A stretch of DNA of 64,000 bases from Adineta steineri (Eukaryota > Rotifera > Eurotatoria > Adinetida > Adinetidae). The translations under genes and the position numbers were made by a program. Below, piece by piece: positions 12,966 through 24,642 of the stretch. Under the pieces are notes generated by a model. That model was not told the origin of the DNA. It did not search any database and worked only from the letters and a program-made list of their open reading frames with translations. The stretch spans positions 1-64,000 of the forward strand of contig CAJNOI010000254.1 of NCBI GenBank assembly GCA_905250115.1. Direction: 5' to 3'. How positions within the stretch are numbered: position 1 is the stretch's first letter; each line of letters begins with the position of its first letter.

Positions 12966-13612
12966 TGGTAAATACATGATTTTCGATGGGGATTTATATA
13001 GAGAAGATTTTGTCTTAGCTTTGTTGTTTATTTCAATGCAATGCAAAGAGATAGAGGGGTAAAACTTTATTTTGATAAAAAACCTATCGCCATAAAATCA
13101 TCCTCGCATTAATTCATGTGAGAGGATGGCGTATTCTTTTTTATTTCGATGGAAGAAAGATATATTTATCTGTACTAATCACTCTTATAATAAGATTCAT
13201 ATTTTTGATGTTCACTACTATCTGCCATTGCGAAATTAGTGCGCAATAATCGATAACAATACAATTTGTTTTTGAAATAAAACAAGAGTGAGACAATCAT
13301 AAAATACAGAGTGTGGTGTGTTTATCGGACCTTAAAAAACAAAACTAATCATTGATTTGACAATATATACTGTCCATTAATGTTTATTCATACATAACTG
13401 TCTTTCTTACCTTATTTACTTTTATCAAAAAGAAAAAACAGAATAGATAAAAACAAATTAATCTACAGATATAATATATACAGTTTAATCACTGGCTGTG
13501 TAATCGTATGTAGAAAAAGGTATCAGTTAATTATATTTATACCAATAAACTATAATGAAGAAATTTACCATTCGATTATTAGCTCTAGTTTATATCACAA
13601 ATCAGATAATTG
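12893..13612 (-). repeat. Gene-flank duplication, copy A (other copy at 56399-57122)
   Basis: This stretch is alignable throughout with 56399-57122: same order, same orientation, moderate divergence. Shared blocks include CATTTGTATGATTATA, TTAATGTAGATGAGAGTTG, GGTAAATACATGATTTTCGA and CAATCAGATAATT-like ends. In copy A it is the promoter and first exon of the PAN gene. The homology ends beside the hAT insertion at 13625. Confidence 0.8.
12990..13003 (-). promoter_or_regulatory. Probable TATA box of the PAN-domain gene
   Basis: On the minus strand the sequence CTCTATATAAATCC lies about 30-40 nt upstream of the inferred non-coding first exon. The diverged duplicate of this flank at 56.5 kb has CGTACATAAATCC instead, so the TATA core is altered there. 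Confidence 0.4.
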
Positions 13613-13624
13613 TGAGGTTGTGGG

Positions 13625-14369
13625 TAGTGGCATAACCAGGGGGGATGCCAGGGGTCTCAAGCCCCCCCCCCCCCTACCCACAGTTTGACTTTAAAATTTT
13701 TTAATGAACGATGATCATTCAGAATAGCCTTAAATGTTGAATTATCGGCGGTGTTAATGTAATATACATTCAGAGATGCAGAATCTTCGAAAAAACGAAA
13801 AATTTCCCCCCCCCCGCAGAAAAATTTTTCGAAAAATTTTCTGAAGTAAATTTTGAAAAATTCTCCGGAATTTCTAAATATTTCCTCGAAAAATGCAGTT
13901 TTTGAAAAATATCCTGTTGATTTAATAAAAAGCGTTGTGTCCATGTCGATATCATCAACAACTTGTGAACGTGCATTTTTGAAAATGAAAAAGATCGAGA
14001 GGACAGTTCGCAATACTATGACTGATGATCGTTAAAGTGTTCTTTGTATACTTGAAGTAGAACGTGATACAGATATAAATTTTGAAAAACATATCGATGA
14101 CTTTTCAGAAATACATAAAAACAGTCGAATTATGCTTAAATAAATAAATATCTTTATTTTCATGCGACTTTGTTTCTATATGATATGTACGACTTTTTAT
14201 GTAGAACAGACAATATACACGTATGTCTTTGATGGTGATCAGAATGCTGAGTTTTTAAGATTTGTAATAATTCGATACTTTGGAAACTATCATATCATGA
14301 TCCAAAGGAGACTAATTGCTTTGGGGCTGAGCCCCCTCCCCCACCCGTGATTTTCTGGTTACGCCACTA
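13625..14369 (+). mobile_element. Decayed hAT transposon, 745 bp
   Basis: The left end TAGTGGCATAACCAG and right end CTGGTTACGCCACTA form 15-bp TIRs with one mismatch. They are flanked by GTTGTGGG (13617-13624) and CTTGTGGG (14370-14377), an 8-bp TSD with one mismatch. Subterminal poly-C/poly-G tracts (AAGCCCCCC; GGCTGAGCCCCC) resemble those in the MITE at 6000. The inside holds the remnant of a hAT transposase C-terminus. Confidence 0.88.
13850..14143 (+). pseudogene. hAT transposase C-terminal (dimerisation) domain remnant
   Basis: The plus-strand frame reads through SSTTCERAFLKMKKIERTVR, followed by NTMTDDR, a TAA stop (14032-14034), SVLCILEVERDTDINFEKHI, DDFSEIHKN and the natural-looking end TAA at 14141-14143. 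The CER(A/S)F motif and the following R-stretch are typical of the hAT dimerisation domain (Dimer_Tnp_hAT family). The catalytic and zinc-finger parts are missing, so it cannot be active. Confidence 0.8.
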
Positions 14370-14377
14370 CTTGTGGG

Positions 14378-17300
14378 TATTATATTTACCTTTCATGCAC
14401 ACTCATACTCTTAACGAAAGTGTTGCATATAATCGCATATTCCAAATTGTATTCACATATCTCAAAATAGATACATAATAGAAGTTTGATTTTTTCTTTT
14501 AAAAGATTTAGTATAAGAAGCTCTAGAAAAATGATAATACTAAATATTTGCGATGATTGAAATTAATAATCTTTTTCATAATCAAACCAAAAAATGTGCC
14601 CATAATAAAAGTATTTCTCACTATAAAATATGTTTGAAAAATCATTTATTGCTTAAGATGAATATTTTCATAGAAATTCTGTTCAATGTGACACATTTTC
14701 ATAATAAATTTTAACCATTATCATATATCTATATATATATATGTCAAATAAGATATTAAATTAATCCTTTATATTTTGAATATTTTTCTTTAAGAATTTT
14801 GTTAAAATCTAATTGAATTTATTTTTATTTGAAAAAACTAAGTGTTGTTTAATTAGTATCTTGTAGATTCAAATATTATTTAATATTGTATAGTATCGAA
14901 TGAATAGTTTTTTTTAATCGAAGTAATAATTAAAATTCAATTTTTTTTGTAATAAAAATTTTGTTTAGCCAAATCGGAATCTCATAATTCATTAATGAAT
15001 TTTTTACATATGAAAATTGTTTTTTTTCTCAAATGTAGTTTAATAAAAACGATGAGTAAATTGATTCTTGATTATATTCGTTCTGATATGATTAATATTC
15101 TTCTCGATACACTTAGCAATTATCAATTTATTAGATAAGAAGGTAAATATTAATTTATCTCTTAGTTCCCATTCTATTTAAAAGAAATAATTAAGTTTTT
15201 GTTTTTCTTAGATTTTCAAGAAATGAATATAATAAGAAATAATTCCTATAAGATCATTTTAATCTAATAAGATTTAAAATAATTCAATAAAACTTAATAA
15301 TATTATAATAATTTATTTTTCTTATCTTTAATATTATTCAAATTATTTTTGTTATTAGATCAAATTTATCTAATTAATCAATTTGATTACTTTATTTTTA
15401 AACAATAACATTAAATTATCATCATTCTTACAAATTCATCTTTTCCATATTTTTATTCAAATTATAATCAATATTTACAATCCTGTAAAATAATAAATAA
15501 TCATTGCGGATAATTCAGTTTAAGTTTCTTCATAGAAGTATTTCAGTTTAACAATAATTGAATAAATTTTATATAAAACTTTTATCTCTACAATAATTTA
15601 TCTAAAAGATATTTTCCTGCAGCTAAACGTATTGTTGATAAACTCATCTGATAATATTGAAAAAACTAGATTTTAGAATTGATTTCATCATGAAATTTAA
15701 TCATTTTATTAAATGTTTACCAACTTCAACTAATTTTCATCTAATAAGAAATATTTTTTATTATTCGTAAAAATATTTCAAGTTATTTATTCGATCATTT
15801 CTTCAATTATTCTAACAAGATGTTTTTCTTAAGAAATTCTACTTTGAGTTGTCAATATGAATTAAGAAATAATAGAAAACACCTCTAAATTATTTTTATT
15901 TTCATCTAATTTTAAGAATTTGATTTTTTACAAATAAAAACTTAAAACTAAAAATATTTCAAGAAAACGTTTTATTCTAAGATCAAAATAAAGAAAACCT
16001 TGAATTTTTTCATTTGAAAGAATTGAATTAAATATGATAAAGAAATTCCGAAATGCTTATTTAAATTTCTTTGTAAAACAAAGGAAATCTCTTTAGAAAT
16101 TTTACTAAAACAAATTGGATGGAAAAGGTTTCATTTGACGAGAAATCTTTGGAACTGAAAATATAAGTTGAATTTTAGATCATTCGAAAAACTTTTATTA
16201 TTTTTTGATTTTATTTCAAATTTTTTGTTTATTCTTCTTTGGAAATTCTTTTTTTTTTGTTTTCATCTCGATAAAAATGTGTATTAATTTATTTCAAAAT
16301 TTTAAAATTTATTTTCATTATGAAAAATCATTTTTCAATTCAATTCTTATTACAAATCTTTTCAAAATCAAACAATAAAATGGGAAAATGATAAAATTTG
16401 TTAAGGGTGTGGGTGTGACTGAAAACCTGTTTCTTTATCAATATCCACATCTACTCACCCACATTCATAGACTGAAGATATACCATTGCTACCTGCTGTG
16501 ATATATGATGTTTACTTCACTGCACACACGATTGCTCAGTGGTACTCATATAATATAGAACAAAGAATAATATCATATAAATGTGCAAGAATGTTATTTT
16601 TTGTATCAACTCTCACATCAACTATAACTAAGACATAGAAATAAAAGGAAAGGGAAATGAATAGATAAATATATCATTGTCTTTAGATAAAAATGAAAAC
16701 GGCAACATGTCTCATTGACAAAGGAACAAAAAAAATATCTCAGAAGAAATTACACGTGTATTTTAACGATAATTATTACATTATAATTGAGTAAATTTCA
16801 AGATGAAATATTAATTTTATATATTTATCTTAATTTACCTCTCTTATAGGAAACAGAATTTAAAGGATAATTTGATCAATTATTAAATACGATTCAATAA
16901 TTGAACTCTTTATTTTACAACGCATTATATTCAATATTAAAATAAAATGAAACAATAAAACAAATGCGGTATATTACTACATAATATTGGTCATATATTT
17001 TCAGATTAAATAGTATCATTAATACAACACATTTATTCAAAGTTTGTAATCACCATTGATATTAATCATAATTTTAGTCATATCTAACAGTTCGAACATC
17101 TACAGGAAAATATCACTTTATATATGTCCTTGATTTCTACACCACACTTATGTATATTATAAATATATATGTATGTATGTAGGACATAGTCGTGATGCAT
17201 TACTTATTTATGAAACTAATCTAGACTATTAGAGAATAATGATTGACTGTATAATACAAAACATGAAGATACACTTTAGTAACTAATTTGTTCAACGGAA

Positions 17301-18538
17301 ATGAGATAACATTTTATACTATCGATCAGGTCAGTTTTATATTTTTCTATATCTACGTAGGTGTATTTTAGTTTTACAGCTGTGCATTACTAATGGAAAT
17401 TGATTGCTAAAATATTATTACTGTAAGGTTAACACATACTTTTAACGCGCTAGATTAAACTTAGGAAGAAAAGCAAATAATAAAAACAAATATAAATGGT
17501 TCATTGAATTAGTTAATATTTATTTAACATGAAAAACATTTGTATTATATGCTTCACAGTAATTCTCTGTTGGACTATATTGAGCAACAATATACATTTT
17601 TTTTTATCTTATTTAATAAATACAACTTCAATATCTAATACTTTTGTATCTTTCCAAAACAATTTGCGTAAAATGAGCTGTATTAGATATAGAATCTGAT
17701 GGATCAAAATTATAATGTAGAATTTCTATATACCATGATTGTGTTATTTGATCATTTTGAAAGAATAATTAGAATTAATCTTTTAATTATTCTCAAATTT
17801 ATATGAAATTTTAAGTGAGCTATTACTAATGTTTTTATTATTATATGTAATTCATTGTTGATGATTATATTAATGAATATAAGATTATCTTTCATACAAA
17901 TCATTATTTCATAATCAACAAAAACTCTGTTATTTGTCTCATAGATTCTACTATGATATATTTTTTAAACTTTTCACTATCTCTAAAAATCATATTGTTA
18001 ACAACGATGATTAACATTTTTCTAGTAAATCAGATATTTTGACTTGATATTCTTTTCTTTATTTATTTAATTTAAAAAAATTGCATTTGGTGTTCACATT
18101 TTGTGATGAAAATATAATGTAGATAATATAATAATTATCATGTCTCTGATGATATCATGTATATATGAAGTATAGATATTATTTTTTTTATAGTAAGATA
18201 ATAAGAAAAAACTAATGAATAGTTTAGATTTAATTTTTGATATTTTTTATAATATTAGATTTAATTAATGAATCTTGTAAACATATACTGCAAAATAAAA
18301 TGTTGTTTTAATATTTTCGCAATTTTTCTTCATTTATCTACTACATTAAAATACTTCACTTATATCAATATATGATGATTAAAGTTCTTTATAAAATTAA
18401 ATATAGTTGAATTTAGAGCTAATTTCATATATATGTTAGAAAAATAGAATAGATAATTAGTAACGACACTTGCATTTGTATATATGTTTTATTACTGAGA
18501 AAATCATTTTAAAATTATTTGTTAGTTTTTAAAAACAA

Positions 18539-18539
<1 letters not shown>
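14378..18539. other. Very AT-rich gene desert
   Basis: No coding region or RNA gene is seen. One TGTGGG-type hairpin sits at 16404-16465. Short frames are low-complexity. Confidence 0.5.
16404..16465. repeat. TGTGGG-type hairpin
   Basis: GGGTGTGGGTGTG is followed after a spacer by CTCACCCACAT, the imperfect inverted counterpart. One member of the dispersed family described in the findings. Confidence 0.6.

Positions 18540-18540
<1 letters not shown>

Positions 18541-18574
<34 letters not shown>
18541..18574. repeat. (ATT)n microsatellite
   Basis: A pure trinucleotide run of TTA/ATT, about eleven units. Confidence 0.95.
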
Positions 18575-18577
<3 letters not shown>

Positions 18578-19036
18578 AAAACACATATAACAATTGATTT
18601 TTTACTGTTCATTGAAGTAATTATTTGGCAATAATTTTTTCCACATTGTATTCAATCAGATAAACTTATTATTACAATGATGAACTTTATTGAAAATATT
18701 TCTTTGAAATTTCTTTTCAATTGATAGTTTCACTAATCATATAAAATCTTGTATAAATTTAGATATTTTGTGATTAGAAGATATTCGTAACTTTGCAATT
18801 GATTTCAACTTAAAAGAGAACTAAGTTCTATTCATTTATCACTAAATATTTGAATAAATTCAATTTATAAAAATCTTTTCCCTTTGAATATACAACATAT
18901 TCTTATTAATAAAAATAGATATGATAGTGGTAATAATAAATATAATTGTAGAATTATTTTTAGATCTTTGAATTATTAGAATAGATTTTAAATATCATTT
19001 AAATAATTATCTAAACATAAATTTGTCTTAAAATAA

Positions 19037-19058
19037 TATATATATATATATATATTTA
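19037..19058. repeat. (AT)n microsatellite
   Basis: About eleven pure AT units. Confidence 0.9.
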
Positions 19059-19120
19059 AGATAATTTTATAAGAATTTTTTCTTATATAAAAAAAACATT
19101 AGCTAATATGAATTAATATT

Positions 19121-19140
19121 TATTATTATTATTATTATTA
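19121..19140. repeat. (TTA)n microsatellite
   Basis: About six TTA units (ATTATTATTATTATT pattern). Confidence 0.85.
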
Positions 19141-19259
19141 ATGATTCTATAAGATAATATCTTTTTGAAAAATTCTGAAATAATCAATCCCTTGCATTCT
19201 TTTTTTTTAAACGGATAGTAGAATGTGCAGCGCACATGGCTGTTAAAAATATTTGTTTG

Positions 19260-19288
19260 TTTTGTTCTGTTCTGTTCTGTTCTGTTCG
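19260..19288. repeat. (TTCTG)n pentanucleotide repeat
   Basis: About five tandem copies of GTTCT/TTCTG, first unit TTTGT-like. Confidence 0.9.
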
Positions 19289-20129
19289 CTTTCATTTGTG
19301 CTTCATTAGTTTATATTCTTTTTCGTATCATTTTTTATCACTGTTGGCGCACTGCAATTATATTATATGAATAATATACATAATTTTGCGAAGCGAAATA
19401 CATCACATGATGTGAAATAAACGTATCGATGTATATGTTAAATCAAAACAAAAATATCTATTTCTACACTGATAAAATACTGAAAAAGTTAAATGTGATT
19501 CTACACTAACGATGAACTTTTGTTTTTTATTCAAGATGATTTCAAAAGTAACATCATCGTATGATTTGTTTTCTGAAAATGTACCGATTTGAGTAAGAAT
19601 TTATTATTATTAAGCTAAAGTATTAGTATTAGTCATTTCGTTTATTTGCTTGTATCCTATGCACGATTGATTTTCAATCTCCCTTTAATATTAAAGATAC
19701 CCAATCAGTTTATAATTCATTGAAAATTTATGGTTTTAGTCAATTATAATCCTACTTTGAGTGCATGCCTAAGTCGAAAATTATGTTAAAAAAACGACCG
19801 ATTCCAACGATTTTACATAAGCAATATCTCGCCCAGATATTTTTCAAATTTTCACATTTAACAAACAGCTCATCTGACATAGTATTAAACCAAAACAAAA
19901 CTTTGGTCAAATCAATTTATGTCTTAACTAAAATAATTTGTAGATTTGGACGCTATAAATCGTTAAAGTGTTATACGAGACAACTATTGCTTTTTATTTA
20001 TATTGAAATAGTTACAAAATGTTCGCTTTTATTTATCAGAAAATAATCATATTGAGGATTTTTATAATCGTGACGTACGATAGTTGCTCAAAAGATAGTA
20101 AACAAACATCGTTCAATTCCAGGCAACGC

Positions 20130-20185
20130 CCAAATACAATCATCCTTCAAATACAATCACCCTCTAAATGCAATCATCGTCGTCT
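20130..20185. repeat. Short 16-17-bp tandem repeat, three units
   Basis: Three diverged units of the form CAAATACAATCATCCTT. Confidence 0.6.
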
Positions 20186-20204
20186 ATTTCGTTAATTTAA
20201 CAAA

Positions 20205-20670
20205 ACAAATCGATTACTCATATTTCGATTACCTATCTATACAGAATACAAGCAATATACATTACATACACAAGAGAAAAACATCGTCTAACTAAAAACT
20301 TTCGCACATGACTATATATGTATATTTTGTAAATGTGAGAGAACTGAGCAATTACTCATCTTTCGATTACTTACCTACACTCAATATAAGCAATATGCGT
20401 TACATAGACGAACGAAAAAAAAAAATATGGATTGTAGCTTCTATTTTATTGCTTGCCTGTTTTTTTCATGGAGAAAAAAGAAAAAGACAAAATGAAAAAT
20501 ACACATCGTCTATATCATTAATGTAAGAGAACTCGAGCAATTACTCACATTTCGATTATCTACCTACAGTGAATACAAGCGATATGCGTCTTATACAAGA
20601 AAGAAAAAGAAAAATACTCATTAATCACTCCTATTTCGTTGCTTGCTTGTTTTTTTCATGACTTAAAAAA
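20205..20670 (+). repeat. Degenerate tandem duplication, three units of about 130-190 bp
   Basis: The block GAGCAATTACTCA, TTTCGATTA, CTACCTACA, AAGCAATATGCG, then GCTTGCCTGTTTTTTTCATG recurs starting near 20207, 20335 and 20525. The first unit is shorter. Frames in it are not conserved between units. Confidence 0.65.
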
Positions 20671-21392
20671 AAGATGAAAATATAAAAGGACATTTTATGC
20701 ATGAATAAATCGTATATACAAAAAATATTAATGCGCAGCTCTTTACATATTCGTTTAGTTATTCGTTTTCATTTGTATTCGCAACACATATATTCGACTC
20801 TTACTTTTCAATCTCTATCGTGCTTGGATATTATTTCACGGTAATTATTTTTATATTATTCCGATTTAGTTTATATTATTTAAACAAGATCATTCATATT
20901 GACAATTGTTAGTCTATTTAAACCTACTAAAATTTTATGATAAGCTATTCGAATTTTTCTAAAAATGCATTTTTATCTAATGACCGTGACTAACTTATTT
21001 TCACTAAATCTAAAGCGAGCGCTGGTTTTTAGAGTTCATAATTCATCGTCAGACTATCATACGAGATACCAGAAAGAGCATATACCGAAACACCCAGACA
21101 CATCATAATTGATTAATATGCAGCTGCTATTTCCATCGTGAGATATTATGCATTGCTTTCAGTTAAACTAATCAACAGTCTGCTTCGGCTAGGAGCCGAG
21201 TTCTATTCGCGAGCAGTCAAAGAATAGAAATCGGCGGCGAGCTTCTTCCTAACCGATTCCAATCATTCAAGCCCCTTCTGCTAGCTTTTCTATGCTACAA
21301 GACTCCTCCTTAAACATCGCTAGTCTCCTGCTTCCCTCCGATGATAAGCCCTATTAACTATTGACCAAAGTTCCTAACCCTATATAACTAGC

Positions 21393-21563
21393 TTCTCAAT
21401 AATCCCCAGCGCCGCTTATTAATAAGACGAAGCCTGATGGGTTTTCAAATAAAATTCAGTAGCCTGAATGAGTGGGTTCTCAATAATCCCCAGCGCCGCT
21501 TATTAATAATCCGAAGCCTGATGGGTTTTCAAGTAAAATTCAGTAGCCTGAATGAGTGGGTTC
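21393..21563 (+). repeat. 84-bp tandem repeat running into an assembly gap
   Basis: Two almost identical 84-bp units (21393-21476 and 21477-21560) begin TTCTCAATAATCCCCAGCGC. The first bases of a third (TTC) abut the N run, so the array probably continues inside the gap. Confidence 0.85.
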
Positions 21564-21663
21564 NNNNNNNNNNNNNNNNNNNNNNNNNNNNNNNNNNNNN
21601 NNNNNNNNNNNNNNNNNNNNNNNNNNNNNNNNNNNNNNNNNNNNNNNNNNNNNNNNNNNNNNN
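21564..21663. other. Assembly gap, 100 N
   Basis: Exactly 100 undetermined bases, a conventional scaffold-gap length, so the true size is unknown. A tandem repeat lies on its left and the middle of a Thr-rich exon on its right. Confidence 0.99.
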
Positions 21664-23041
21664 ACTACAACTACCACAACTACAACAACCACATCGACAA
21701 CAACTACAACAACTATACCAGGTTAGTAATATGCTCGATGATTTATAATTGCCTAAACGACGAGTATCACAAATAATCAAATCTAAAAGTTTTGATTTTA
21801 GCTGTCCAATATCCCTCATCTAGATCTAGAACATCAGGGAACTTTGTATGAGGGCTAAAAATAGGATCAATTTTTGACGACAAGATTCTATCTACGCTTA
21901 GTCAAATATTAGACATGCTAATCGATTTTGACGATAGTATACGAATATATTATTGATAAAAAATACTCGCATAGTAGAACTCAGTGATCACGTTAATAAC
22001 TCATCATTGAAGCAGAAAAGTTTGATAATAATAGATACTATGGCTCAATAAAAATCAGATAACGTCATTGCTTGTAAATATAGCATAGAAGAGAATTGGA
22101 AATATCCATCTAAACGAAAAGAGATGCGCGTTCTATCTGACCCCAATGTTATGAGTACTGTCATGCATCAACCAGATCATCAAAGACATGTAATATTTAT
22201 TGAGTCTGTTTGTGTGTCGCGAGTTCTCGAAATTGATATAATTCCATCAATATCGATTGAATCTTATAGAACATATTTTTCAGGGGTTTCCTAGAGTCTA
22301 AGGATGCGTGACGTACTTGTTTCTTTAAATCAAAGTTTCCTAATGAATCTTAGGTTATCTGTGAAAGCAAACAAAAGTTTAGTGAGGGTTTAGAATGACT
22401 TAGTCTATGACTATTAATGTTTCACAACGACACCAACACCCTCGTAAGATCTGACTATTAATTGCAGTGTGATATGTGTAGAAACTGCTCATTTCTTGTT
22501 GTTTCTCTTTCATATTTTTATTATTACTTCTAAATTACTGACTATCAATTATACTATGACTTATATAAAGTGTTCATTTTTGTGTTTCGTTGTCATATAT
22601 TAACATTTAATGACGAAAAAGAACTGGAACAATTTTACTGAATCTTCGCAAACGTCGTTATCCTGATGATGTATGCATGACTTGCATACGAAAGCTTGAA
22701 AAATTTCTTTTTTTTTGTTTGAAATAAAATGATATTCATAGCAGTTATCTCTCTTTTCTTTTCTTTTAGTAAATTGTACTTCTTGTATGGTTAGTGGTAT
22801 GAATAATGCTGGTACTAATTACCATAATACTTGTGCAGTCGCTTGTCCTGGATTTGGTTATGGTGTTTATTTTAGTAATAATAATACTCATGCTTTTCCT
22901 TCTGCTAGTACCACAACTTGTAGTAGTATTACTACTGATCCTACTAGTTGTCGTTATAGTAGTCTGGGCACCGGCGATACTATTGGTGATGCTGATCCTT
23001 GTGATGCTCCTAATAATAATTATTATTGCTGTTGCAAATGA
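21664..23041 (+). CDS. Thr-rich linker plus 10-Cys extracellular domain protein (5' part lost in gap)
   Basis: The visible part of the first exon (21664-21721) emerges from the N gap and encodes only Thr/Ser ending TTTTTTIP. It stops at donor GTTAGT. After an intron of 1048 nt, exon 22770-23041 follows a pyrimidine-rich acceptor and joins in phase (CCA G|TA AAT) to give VNCTSCMVSGMNNAG, further residues including CPGFGYGVYF, SCRYSSLGTGDTIG and CDAPNNNYYCCCK, then TGA. The last exon has ten Cys, including a CCC cluster at the C-terminus, and no Lys/Arg-rich region, typical of a disulfide-rich secreted or surface module. I recall similar modules in bdelloid proteins but cannot name a function. 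The N-terminus (signal peptide or membrane anchor) would be in or left of the gap. Confidence 0.65.
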
Positions 23042-23589
23042 TCATCACAAAATGAGTGTATTGACAATAAACTATAAATAACGCATGTCGAGGCAGACTC
23101 GCTTACCCTTCGACTGCATAACTAATTTAAAATAATGTTTTCTGTTGCTGAAATAGTTCATAGTAATTCGAATTGTATTTTTTTTTATTTGCATAAAAAC
23201 TACGATCATTCGATTCTAACAGTACATGAGAAAGCGAAAGAAAAAGAAAAAAGGCATAAAACACATAATATAAAGAATGATATACGACTACATGAAAAAC
23301 AATTCAAAGTTATGATAGGTCAAAACTTGTATAAAGAAATAGACAAAACATAAATTTAACTAAAGTGAGAAGCAAAACATGATAACAACAATAAGAAGAG
23401 GAAAGAAAACAACGTAAGATTAACAAAAAGAATCAGGAAAATTTTGAAGAAGTTCTAAATCATGCATCTCTAAATGTGGAACTGAAGAATTCAACGGAAT
23501 AGACGAAAGTCACGTAACAGCTTTCTCCAGTATAGAATGATTAGGAACGAATCTTTTTGATTCCCTTAGGCAATTACTAGAAAATTCTT

Positions 23590-23704
23590 GAGGATGTAGG
23601 TATGAGTTTGGGTGTGTATGTGGATATGGGTGGTAGGGCGGGTGAGTCTCTTCCTCATTCATACCTACACTCACATTCAAGCCCACACCCACACCCTACC
23701 CAAC
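23590..23704. repeat. TGTGGG-type hairpin upstream of the GPCR pseudogene
   Basis: A G-strand half (GTTTGGGTGTGTATGTGGAT...) is followed by a C-strand half (CACATTCAAGCCCACACCCA...), forming a long imperfect inverted repeat. Confidence 0.65.
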
Positions 23705-24642
23705 AATATTCACTTTATAGTAGTTCTTTTATATTTATCATTGATACAATTGGAAATCTACTCAATATCCTTACTTTTACTACTTTAAAATTCTTTCGAA
23801 ATAATCAATATGTACTCTATGTTGTCACAGAATAAATCGCAAACATATTTCAACTAACTATCTTCGCTCTTATCTATATACTCACAGCAATATATCAAAC
23901 TGATCCAGGTGGTTCATCACTTTTATTTGAGACAATTATCTACCATCAAATTAACAAGATTTCTTATATGTACATCAGTTATCATTTCAATATTACATAC
24001 CATACCATATAGTATATTTCTTGAAATCAGAGCATCTCTTTGCGGTATATATAATCAAAGTATGACAAACTATATATATTATTTCTATTATCCAATTCTA
24101 TTTGGACTTTTACTTGTTCTTATTGTATCAATATTTAGTTTTCTGGCATATAATAATGTTCGACGCCTAGTTCGAAGACAAATACCAATAGTTCGACGAA
24201 AACTTGATCAAAAATTAACTGCAATGATACTTAATCGTATTATATTATTTATTCTTTTAACATTGCCTTATGATATTCAAAGAATGTATACATATGTTGC
24301 AAAAGTTAATCAATTAAATCAACTTTACTATACAATTAATACTCTGATTGGATCAATTTTTAGTAAGATTGTTTAATGTAAACTATGCGGTGAGATACTA
24401 TAGATAATTTGTGTTATAAATGTGATTGTTTATAGTTATCTTTTTATATATTTTTGATAATATCTGTACAATTTCGTCGACAAGTGAGAGATGTTTTAGT
24501 GAAGAAATGTTGGGGACGATGCAAACGATGGTTTCTTTATAGTAGAAATCAAGCTAATCCAAATGAAAATGAAAGACTACCTGATTCTAGCGTCGTGTTG
24601 GATTCAAAACTAGAATTAGCTTTTTTGAAAAGTATTCTTTAA
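23695..24642 (+). pseudogene. Rhodopsin-family GPCR pseudogene (FMRFamide-receptor-like)
   Basis: Fragments of a seven-helix receptor occur in order but not in one frame. TM1-like FIFIIDTIGNLLNILTFTTL contains the conserved GN. A TAA follows at about 23833. The same frame then gives TM2-like IANIFQLTIFALIYILTAIY. A frame change near 23909 leads to TM4 (ICTSVIISILHTIPYSIFLE), an ECL2 Cys (SLCGIYNQ), TM5 (LFGLLLVLIVSIFSFLAYNN), an Arg-rich loop (RRQIPIVRRKLDQKLTAMIL), TM6 (IILFILLTLPYDIQ) and a stop. TM7 end SFYIFLIISVQFRRQV and a cytoplasmic tail run to 24642. TM3 and its DRY-like region are missing. The fragments resemble the bdelloid FMRFamide-type receptor group, to which the intact gene at 43552 also belongs. 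The stop, the frameshift and the TM3 loss make function unlikely. Confidence 0.7.
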
